Positions 58,029 to 64,000 of a stretch of 64,000 nucleotides of DNA are shown here, piece after piece. The notes under the pieces were generated by a model that was given only the letters and a program-made list of their open reading frames with translations, was not told the origin of the DNA and did not search any database. Each line of letters starts with the position of its first letter. Within the stretch, counting starts at the first letter, position 1. This DNA comes from Shimia haliotis. Lineage in GTDB: Bacteria; Pseudomonadota; Alphaproteobacteria; Rhodobacterales; Rhodobacteraceae. The position numbers and the translations under genes are program-made. Location: the NCBI RefSeq assembly GCF_900114415.1, contig NZ_FOSZ01000004.1, forward strand, positions 332,183 to 396,182, in the 5' to 3' direction.

Positions 58029-59003
58029 TTAGCCCAGCCCTGCGCGGAGGCAGTCGTGGATGTGCAGAATGCCCTCGGGTGTGCCGGCGCCGTCGGGGTC
58101 GACCACAAACAAACAGGTGATTTTGCGCTGGTTCATGATGGCAACGGCTTCCTCGGCTAACGCTGAGGGGGCGATTGTTTGCGGATCGCGCGTCATTACA
58201 TCTGCGGCTGAACGCTCAAGCAGGCCAGTCATATGGCGTCGCAAGTCGCCGTCGGTCACGATGCCAGACAGTGTGCCGTTTTCTCGGGTGACGCCGACAA
58301 CACCAAAGCCCTTTTGGCTGATCTCGATCAGGGCATCAGACATGGGAGTTTTTTCGGAGATCAGAGGTACAGATCCCCCTGCGTGCATCAGGTCACGCAC
58401 GCGGCTGAGTTGCGCGCCGAGTTTTCCCCCTGGGTGGAACTCGCGAAAATTCTCCGGCGTGAATTTACGATGCTCCATCAAGGCCACTGCCAAAGCGTCT
58501 CCCAAGGCCAATGTCATCGTGGTCGATGTGGTGGGCACGACGCCGGTGCCGCAGGCTTCTTCCGCTTTGGGTAGGATCAGGCCGATGTCGCTTTGTTTGA
58601 TCAGCGTGCTTTCGGCGCGGCTGGCGACGCCGATCAGCGGGATATTGAAGCGCCGCGTATAGGCCACAAGGTCGGCAAGTTCCGGCGTTTCACCGGAGTT
58701 GGACAATACGAGCGCGACGTCGCCTTGTGCCATCATGCCTAGGTCGCCATGGCTGGCTTCGGCGGGATGCACAAAATGCGCAGGTGTGCCGGTCGAAGCA
58801 AACGTGGCCGCGATTTTGCGCGCGATGTGGCCGGATTTGCCCATGCCTGAGACAATCACTCGTCCCTTTGCCGACAACAAGAGCGCCACAGCATCGCCGA
58901 TCTCGGCTCCCAGACTGTCACCCAGTAGGCGCAGAGCTTCGGTTTCGATCGACAGCACGCGTTGAGCTGTGGCGAGGAAGGTATGTTTGTCCTGCTCGGT
59001 CAT
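58029..59003 (-). CDS. kdsD: Arabinose-5-phosphate isomerase (KpsF/KdsD family)
   Basis: Makes arabinose-5-phosphate, the first step toward Kdo. 324 residues: SIS domain at about 45-180 (VIVSGMGKSGHIARKIAATFASTG, HPAEASHGDLGMM, VLSNSGETPELADLV) and a pair of CBS domains (about 210-324). With kdsB (40925) it links the LPS and glycan loci. Its ATG overlaps the rnd stop (ATGA). Confidence 0.92.
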   Translation of the reverse strand: MTEQDKHTFLATAQRVLSIETEALRLLGDSLGAEIGDAVALLLSAKGRVIVSGMGKSGHIARKIAATFASTGTPAHFVHPAEASHGDLGMMAQGDVALVLSNSGETPELADLVAYTRRFNIPLIGVASRAESTLIKQSDIGLILPKAEEACGTGVVPTTSTTMTLALGDALAVALMEHRKFTPENFREFHPGGKLGAQLSRVRDLMHAGGSVPLISEKTPMSDALIEISQKGFGVVGVTRENGTLSGIVTDGDLRRHMTGLLERSAADVMTRDPQTIAPSALAEEAVAIMNQRKITCLFVVDPDGAGTPEGILHIHDCLRAGLG

Positions 59004-59614
59004 CAGTGTGAAAAAATGTCCTGTTCGGGCCAGCCGGCAATATCAAGCTGCGCTCGCATCGGGAGAAAGTCAAAGCAGGCCTGTGCCATTTCGGTGCGGC
59101 CTTCGCGGGCCAAGCGTGTGTTGAGCTCTTCGCGCAGTCGATGCAGATAAAGCACATCTGACGCGGCATAGTCGAGCTGGGCATTGGTTAGTTCGGGCGC
59201 GCCCCAGTCGCTCATCTGTTGTTGCTTGGAAATGTCTACGCCTAAAAGTTCCTGCAACAGGTTCTTCAGGCCGTGGCGATCAGTGTAAGTGCGGATAAGC
59301 TTGGACGCAATTTTGGTGCAATAAACCGGCGCTGTCACGGCGCCAAAGGTATTGAAGAGTGCGGCGATGTCAAAGCGGCCAAAATGAAAGAGTTTGAGCA
59401 CTTTGGAATCTTGCAGCATTTTTACCAGATTTGGCGCTTCGGTCTGCCCAATAGCCACTTGCACAAGGTGCGCGTTGCCATCGCCGCCAGACATCTGGAT
59501 CACACAAAGCCGATCCCGATGCGGGTTAAGCCCCATGGTTTCACAGTCGATGGCCACAATGGGGCCAAGATCAAGCCCGTCGGGCAGGTCGTTTTGATAC
59601 AGGAAATTCGCCAT
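59003..59614 (-). CDS. Ribonuclease D-type 3'-5' exonuclease
   Basis: A 203-residue DEDDy exonuclease. Motifs: IVAIDCETMGLN (D, E), LKLFHFGRFDIAALF (D) and AQLDYAASDVLYLHRL (Y and D). It has only the exonuclease domain; classical RNase D is longer with HRDC domains. The short form is common in alphaproteobacteria. ATG 59614 has GAGGCGC upstream. First gene of the kdsD-lpt unit. Confidence 0.88.
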   Translation of the reverse strand: MANFLYQNDLPDGLDLGPIVAIDCETMGLNPHRDRLCVIQMSGGDGNAHLVQVAIGQTEAPNLVKMLQDSKVLKLFHFGRFDIAALFNTFGAVTAPVYCTKIASKLIRTYTDRHGLKNLLQELLGVDISKQQQMSDWGAPELTNAQLDYAASDVLYLHRLREELNTRLAREGRTEMAQACFDFLPMRAQLDIAGWPEQDIFSH

Positions 59615-59754
59615 TTGCGCCTCGGTGTCTGAGTTGACTAGCACTTACGGTGTCTTGCGGGACGTTTCAATGTTTGTTGGCCGAAGTTGGCAAGCCGAAG
59701 GGGCGATCCGGCACCCCTGTTGTGGCGGTTTGGCGATGCTCCTATATTGCCGAT

Positions 59755-60498
59755 ATGGAAGAAAGACCTCCCTTCACCGTTGAAGACGAACTGCGCATGT
59801 TGGTGGAAACCCGTGCCCGCGAGGCTGCACCGCGTGTGGAACGTGTCGAGACACAGCATGGCGTGTTCTGGATAAAGAGACCCGAACGTTTGTCTTTGAG
59901 ATATCGTTTGCAAAAGGGCGATCCCCGTAAGGCGTTTGAACGCGAGCGTCTTGGGTTTCACGATCTGAATGCCGCTAATGGGCCGGCGCCGCATTTGGCA
60001 TTGGAGGGGCAGGATTTTATCGTTCTACCGGATTGCGGCCCGAACCTGCGGCACAGGCTTGCCATCGAGGAAGATGCAGACACTCGGCGGGGTTTGCTTA
60101 TGGATGCGGCCCGATCTCTGGGGGACATGCATGCGCTCGGCTTTGCCCATGGTCGACCCAGTCCAAAGGACATGTGTCGCCTGAATGGACAGGAAGTTCT
60201 GCTGGATTTTGAGCGGTACGACCGACGCAACAATTCGCTCAAGGGGCAGGCGCGGGATCTGGTGATTTGGGCCTTCAACGTCGCCGCCCATTCACCCCAG
60301 ATGTTGTCAGACCTGCCAGAGGCACTTGAGGTGCACGGCAATGTCGCTCCAGCTGGTTTGCGGACCGCTGCGGAGGAGTTGTGTCACAAGCTGGTGTGGG
60401 CCGATTGGCTTACCAAACCCATTCAAAAACGCCCAGGCAACAAGTCGCGGGAGTTTAAGGCGATTCCTGCCGTGTTGCAGCTTTTTGGGGTTCGGTAA
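59755..60498 (+). CDS. Kinase-like protein (LPS core/aminoglycoside kinase superfamily)
   Basis: A 247-residue protein with a protein-kinase-like fold. Seen: a Lys in FWIKRPERLSLRYR (possible ATP-binding Lys), LGDMHALGFAHGRPSPKDMC (catalytic-loop-like, HG-x-SPKD) and EVLLDFERYDRR (DFG-like). This resembles bacterial kinases that phosphorylate lipopolysaccharide sugars such as Kdo/heptose kinases; the neighbours (kdsD, lptC) agree, but activity is unproven. The Asp of the catalytic loop is in SPKD. ATG 59755; the upstream frame is not convincing. Confidence 0.7.
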   Translation: MEERPPFTVEDELRMLVETRAREAAPRVERVETQHGVFWIKRPERLSLRYRLQKGDPRKAFERERLGFHDLNAANGPAPHLALEGQDFIVLPDCGPNLRHRLAIEEDADTRRGLLMDAARSLGDMHALGFAHGRPSPKDMCRLNGQEVLLDFERYDRRNNSLKGQARDLVIWAFNVAAHSPQMLSDLPEALEVHGNVAPAGLRTAAEELCHKLVWADWLTKPIQKRPGNKSREFKAIPAVLQLFGVR

Positions 60499-60597
60499 TA
60501 GAGGTCTTGGGAATTCCGTGGCGCGTGGTCGGTGGGTGGAATTTGGTGCGAATTAAGCTTGCCCAGTGCACAAGCCGGTTGTAAGAACGCGCCCGGA

Positions 60598-60636
60598 GCC
60601 GCTGTAGCTCAGCTGGTAGAGCACGTCATTCGTAAT
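60598..60636 (+). pseudogene. 5' half of a tRNA-Thr(CGU), broken in the anticodon arm
   Basis: From G60598 the sequence follows a tRNA: acceptor GCCGCTG, D arm GCTCAGCTGGTAGAGC, then the anticodon stem start CGTCA and loop TTCGTAA (anticodon CGT). After T60636 it no longer fits: the stem return, T arm and acceptor strand are missing, though GGGTCG and ATCCGC just after could be remnants. This looks like the chromosomal tRNA-Thr, disrupted. Confidence 0.7.
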
Positions 60637-60734
60637 TAGCGGGTCGATCCGCGATTGACGTTTAGGACCAGTGAGTTAGAGAAGGCGCACGGTAACTAGT
60701 AGGGCCATAGTAGGGCCGCGGAAAAGAGAAGAAG

Positions 60735-60810
60735 GCCCCATTAGCTCAGCTGGTAGAGCAGGTCCTTCGTAAGGACAAGGTCGGCGGTTCGAGTCCGTCA
60801 TGGGGCACCA
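60735..60810 (+). tRNA. tRNA-Thr (anticodon CGU)
   Basis: Complete 76-nt tRNA with encoded CCA. Acceptor GCCCCAT/ATGGGGC, D arm GCTC/GAGC, anticodon loop TTCGTAA, T arm GGCGG/CCGTC with TTCGAGT. One mismatch at the base of the anticodon stem. It differs in body sequence from the broken tRNA-Thr 98 bp upstream and may substitute for it. Confidence 0.9.
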
Positions 60811-60943
60811 CTCTTCTCAACACACCACCAAATTTAGCACTGGAATCAACGCCTTCGGCAAGCCCGCAAGGTGACGTTTGCGCTTTCGATTTTCAGACAT
60901 ACGGGCTAGGCTACGCTCAGGATTGGCAAACAGAGCCGGTCTC

Positions 60944-61128
60944 GGGGCGTAGTAACCCCTCCAAGAGCGGTCGGTGTCGACCGTAATGACACTTCCTCGA
61001 ACCCTATGGTCGGGGAGGCACTGGCGTATGTCCAGGGCTCCGGCCTAAAGGCCAGCGCGGTCGTCTCTTGGCGGCTTACTAACTCCCCGGCTGCCAGAGG
61101 TAACTCTGGTGGCCGATTTCGTTAGTAG
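60944..61128 (+). ncRNA. Candidate structured RNA or leader of the membrane-protein gene
   Basis: Pairings visible by eye on the plus strand: GGGG 60944-60947/CCCC 60956-60959; a long-range closing stem CCAAGAG 60961-60967/CTCTTGG 61065-61071; inside it CGGTCG 60968-60973/CGACCG 60978-60983, TCCTCG+ACC 60994-61003/GGT+CGGGGA 61008-61016, CTGG 61021-61024/CCAG 61032-61035, and GCT+GGCC 61037-61045/GGCC+AGC 61050-61056; then a 12-bp stem 61088-61099/61104-61115 with GTAA (GNRA) loop on top of TACTAAC/GTTAGTA 61077-61083/61121-61127. The last hairpin ends at the ribosome-binding site (GAGGAG 61128) of the gene at 61139. GGCGGC 61070-61075 could instead pair with GCTGCC 61090-61095, a possible switch. 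60811-60943 shows no gene. Confidence 0.55.
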
Positions 61129-61138
61129 AGGAGCCGTT

Positions 61139-61864
61139 ATGAGCAACGCTGATTTGAAGAAACAGGGAACAACCATCGTTGGTGCCTTTGTGCGTTCCCA
61201 GACATTGATTTTGGAACTTATCGCCTTTGGTTTTGCTCTGTATCTGCTCCAGCAGAGCAACGTGACCGCACAAACCTTGGTGGCAATGCTGCTATTCTGC
61301 GTGTTCGTCTTTACTCTGATCACTGGCAAAGGCGTGCCGCATTTCCGCCATCGCGGCAAAGCCCTGCTGTTTCTGATTGCGGCAGGGTTCTTCTCCTTAC
61401 AGGGCGCGGTTATGTTCGACGAACAACGCGAGGCTCGTTGGGCCGACCTCCGCGAAAGTGATCCCGCCGCGTATCTGCAAGAACTGCGCGAGGTGGATGC
61501 AGACAGATGGTTTTCCGAACTGAGCGAGTTGGACCCGGAAGCCCATGCAACTGAGGCTGCAAGGCGCACCGCACAAGCCCAAGCAAACCGTCTTGCCGAA
61601 TGCTCCAACGAAAAAATCGCGCTAGCCTATGTCATGATCCAAGAAGATGTACGCCGGTCACTGCGAGCGCCATCGACGGCGGAATTTCCGGGTCGCTTCG
61701 GCGTGGGGACACGAAACATGGGAAACTGCATCTATCGGGTTGTCGGACACTTCGATGCCCAAAATGGCTTCGGCGCGATGATACGCGGAACATTTACCGG
61801 CACGACCGAGTATTTCCCGGAGCGCGGTAGCTGGCGCACCCTAACCTTAGATGTGCAAGGGTAA
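61139..61864 (+). CDS. Membrane protein of unknown function in the integrated element
   Basis: A 241-residue protein. Two or three N-terminal membrane segments (about 25-50 LILELIAFGFALYLLQ, 55-70 TLVAMLLFCVFVFTLI, 78-95 ALLFLIAAGFFSLQGAVM), then a charged coiled-coil-like stretch (about 100-155), and a C-terminal domain starting CSNEKIALAYVMIQEDVRRSLRAPSTAEFPG with VVGHFDAQNGFGAMIRGTFTG. The last pattern (KSPSTAxFP followed by a V-G-x-V-D-A-N/Q-N-x-F-G core) recurs in small exported proteins of unknown role. ATG 61139 has GAGGAG ahead. Preceded by the structured segment above. Confidence 0.72.
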   Translation: MSNADLKKQGTTIVGAFVRSQTLILELIAFGFALYLLQQSNVTAQTLVAMLLFCVFVFTLITGKGVPHFRHRGKALLFLIAAGFFSLQGAVMFDEQREARWADLRESDPAAYLQELREVDADRWFSELSELDPEAHATEAARRTAQAQANRLAECSNEKIALAYVMIQEDVRRSLRAPSTAEFPGRFGVGTRNMGNCIYRVVGHFDAQNGFGAMIRGTFTGTTEYFPERGSWRTLTLDVQG

Positions 61865-62115
61865 GCCAAAAAGGCACCACCACACGTCCGCAGGCGTCCT
61901 TCGAGTGGCTTAGTGGGCCGCCCGGAGGTACGCCCACCGCATACCCTAAACCGCCGCTGCTCAGCCCGCATGTTTCGTTCATTTCCCTTGCGCAAGAAGG
62001 AAGAAAAAGAGGTGCTTGTATAGGTAGTATAAGGTGTATTGGGAAAACTGGTGACCACCACGACAGCACAAGAGAGGGCGGCCCAAAGCCGCCCCGTTTG
62101 CCTATTTCACCTATA
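61865..62115. other. Intergenic region within the element; hairpins, no gene seen
   Basis: 251 bp. Contains GTGGG...CCCAC (about 61909-61935) and GGGCGGC (62076-62082)/GCCGCCC (62088-62094) with loop CCAAA. Neither is followed by a strong T tract. TATAAGG near 62028 could be a -10 box. No credible ORF. Confidence 0.35.
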
Positions 62116-63685
62116 TCAAAAGGGTGGTTCGCCACCGCCTCCGAAATCACCATAGTCGTGCGGGGGATCAACGTCGTCCTGCCATTCATCGACGTCCTCA
62201 GACCAAGGGATCGGCTGCCCGATATAATCCTCGAACATTGCCCGGCAATCGCGCAGAGGCGGGAAGTGATAGCGCATGGAGCGCACCACCTTCGGCTCGC
62301 CATGCGTGCTGTAGCCGGTGATAAACTTGCCGCTCTGAACCTTCCTGAGACCGGAGAAGACCTTTCCGAGGTCACGACCGAACAGCGTTTCCTGAACATA
62401 CTGAGCGCTCGGGTGAGACCGTTTCATGTCCGAGTACATCGCTGCGATTGTGGTGATGCCGGGGCCGTTTCCCGGGGCGTCGGGCTGCGGAAGGATACCC
62501 GTGTCCAGCATCTGATAGACGTACTTCTCCACCGGTCCTTGTGCCTGAATGATCTGATCGAACAACTCGGGCGTGCGGATTGTTTTCCGGGGGTCAGGCC
62601 CCATGGAAATATCACGCTCGAGAAGCTCATGCAGCATGGCTTCGAAGCCGCCCGCATTCATCTGTTTTGCGATGGCCGCGAAGTAGGCTTTATCTTCACG
62701 CTTCCGGTCGGAGACTTCGAAAACCTGCCAGCGGCGGTCGCCAATGTCGGCAGGAACGACCGACCGCTCATTGGAAGTGACCATGAAAATCATGTGATTG
62801 TTGAGCCAGATCGGGTCGACACCCTTTCGCTCAATCATGATCTGGGGTTCGGTCAACATCGTCTTGATCACACCCGCGTTCTTGCGATCACCGCCAAACA
62901 TGGCTTCGTCTACGTAGACAAATCGCCGCCCCTCCATGTGCTGATTAAAGCGACCTCGTACGTGATCATCCTTCGTGATCGACACAAAGTGCGGCATCCA
63001 AAGCTGACCGTAAGCGTTGGCAAGAACACCTTTACCTGTGCCGGGGAGGCCCTTGAGAACCGGGGCAGTACCGATGACAAGTGCGGGCTGCTGGACGCCC
63101 AGCGCCAACCAATTCATCAACCAGCCGAAGTATTCGTCGTTTCCACCGCAGATGTTGTCGAAGATGTGGTCTTTAAGTTTGCTCCAATCCCCAGGAATGG
63201 GCTCGACTGCGAAGCCGCGCCACATGTTCCAGACGTGATCATTGTGGCCCGGCGGCAGAGCGGGATCGAAATCCACTTCGTGATAGTGGGCGGCAAACTG
63301 GTGCTGCATCCAGTACCGGGCCTTGGGCCGCCAAGTTGTGTTGCCGTTGTCGTCTGTAACGGGGAACTTTTCGGGTGCCAGCCGATCCTCAAACGGCCCT
63401 TTGCCTAGCAACGACAGCACTTCATTGCTCACACTGTTCTTCAAAATAATCCGTGTCGTGGTGGCATAGGTCAGAATGCCAAACCGGGAATTCATTTCGC
63501 GGACAAGGGAATGCGTCGGCCCGTTCCACCCACGCTCTTTTGCGAGCGCGAAGACAGTGCCAATTGTCAGGCTGCCGTCAGGTTCGAAACCGTCCCACTT
63601 CAACGCGGATTCATCTCTACCTTCGTACTTAGAGGACTTCCTTGCCCATTCATCCCAGACATCGGTAATCCCCCCGAAATTTAGG
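62116..63685 (-). pseudogene. Phage/plasmid-type primase-helicase (DUF5906, SF3 helicase), N-terminus cut off by an IS element
   Basis: About 520 residues remain. The N-terminal remnant (ITDVWDEWARKSSKYEGRDESALKWDGF...TIGTVFALAKERGW) is a PriCT_2-like domain, normally preceded by a primase/polymerase domain. The helicase part has Walker A LKGLPGTGKGVLANAYGQ, Walker B RRFVYVDEAMF and a sensor-like MVTSNERSVVP. Upstream of about 63685 the frame runs into the IS3-family element, so the start codon and primase domain are gone. Such proteins replicate phages, satellites or plasmids, supporting a mobile origin for the region. Confidence 0.75.
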
Positions 63686-64000
63686 TGTGTCTGAAAGTAG
63701 AATTTTCTCGAATGATGAAAGAGGAGATTCTGATGAAAAAGTCGAAGTACAGCGATGCACAGATCATGGCGATCCTGAAGCAGGCAGAGAACGGTGTGCC
63801 GGTCTCTGATCTGTGCCGAGAACACGGCATGAGCAGCGCAAGCTTTTACAAATGGCGATCCAAGTATGGCGGGATGGACGCCAGCTTGATGGCGCGCATG
63901 AAGGAACTGGACGAAGAGAATAAGCGGCTCAAGAAGATGTATGCTGAGAAAAGCATGCAGAACGATTTGCTGAAGGAAGCGCTTGGAAAAAAGTGGTGAG
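63686..64000 (+). mobile_element. IS3-family insertion sequence, left part
   Basis: The sequence changes character at about 63680-63690 (TGTGTCTGAAAG), inside the primase-helicase gene, and encodes OrfA on the opposite strand to that gene. The right part, with orfB and the second inverted repeat, is outside the window, so the terminal repeat and target duplication could not be checked; the boundary is uncertain by about 10 bp. Confidence 0.75.
63733..63999 (+). CDS. IS3-family transposase OrfA
   Basis: An 88-residue helix-turn-helix protein (MKKSKYSDAQIMAILKQAEN then VSDLCREHGMSSASFYKWRSKYGG) with a leucine-zipper-like C-terminus (ARMKELDEENKRLKKMYAEKSMQNDLLKEAL). ATG 63733 has GAGGAG upstream. 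Near the end the heptamer A_AAA_AAG (63987-63993) is in the right frame for -1 slippage, just before the TGA, so OrfAB fusion by programmed frameshift is expected. Confidence 0.88.
   Translation: MKKSKYSDAQIMAILKQAENGVPVSDLCREHGMSSASFYKWRSKYGGMDASLMARMKELDEENKRLKKMYAEKSMQNDLLKEALGKKW

Noticed and set aside
60598..60810. Group I intron in the anticodon loop of tRNA-Thr
   Set aside because: The 3' half of the broken tRNA is not found downstream; the second tRNA is complete with its own 5' half and differs in sequence.
1..64000. CRISPR array
   Set aside because: No regularly spaced direct repeats with unique spacers were seen; the only phased repeats are the short GTCGG arrays.

Overview
The window looks like a chromosomal segment of a marine-type alphaproteobacterium of the Rhodobacterales (Roseobacter group). 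This is inferred from protein character and gene order (rimP-nusA-ylxR-infB; kdsD-lptC-lptA-lptB-hpf-ptsN; dnaK-dnaJ with an alphaproteobacterial heat-shock promoter; hemH beside a small secreted protein), the frequent ATGA/GTGA overlaps between neighbours, and fairly high GC. No database search was run; families were recognised by motif.

Layout. 1-4.8 kb: the start of a histidine-phosphotransfer gene divergent from a response regulator/PP2C phosphatase, a Nudix gene, and the overlapping set hslO, CoA-type Nudix, CCA-adding enzyme. 4.8-10.4 kb: an ABC exporter with an unusual leader, an RNA methyltransferase, two L,D-transpeptidases around a CAP-domain lipoprotein, and a small secreted protein. 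10.4-18 kb: hemH and a methyltransferase, then comF, grxC, a nitrilase-family amidohydrolase, a MarR regulator, ubiG, a prolyl aminopeptidase and a Tat-exported solute-binding protein. 18.1-23.6 kb: the rimP-nusA-ylxR-infB operon. 23.6-34.6 kb: a tiny unlisted protein, mutT-argJ-parvulin, secA, two exported proteins, radC, a solute-binding protein, and a lipoprotein gene broken by an in-frame TAG. 34.6-38.6 kb: dnaJ, dnaK and an AlkB-like dioxygenase. 38.6-54.8 kb: a surface-polysaccharide locus with a KpsM-like permease, cysQ, kdsB, glycosyltransferases, sugar-nucleotide epimerases, a Wza/KpsD-like export lipoprotein, galU, galE, a GT14-type transferase and a double-domain sulfotransferase. 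CysQ removes the PAP product of sulfotransferases, galU/galE and the GlcA-type epimerase make precursors, and kdsB activates Kdo, so the locus could plausibly build and export a sulfated glycan. 54.8-60.5 kb: ptsN, hpf, the Lpt export genes, kdsD, rnd and a kinase-like protein.

At about 60.6 kb the conserved chromosome ends and an integrated element appears to begin. The 5' half of one tRNA-Thr(CGU) stops in the anticodon arm, and a complete second tRNA-Thr(CGU) follows 98 bp later. Next come a strongly folded segment that looks like a structured RNA leader (60944-61128), an unrecognised membrane protein, a phage/plasmid-type primase-helicase cut off at its N-terminus, and the left end of the IS3-family element that interrupts it.

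The most interesting observations are the multi-hairpin RNA candidate, the broken/replaced tRNA-Thr pair, and two distant intergenic copies of an array of GTCGG boxes repeated exactly every 11 bp (4824-4873 and 32753-32802).
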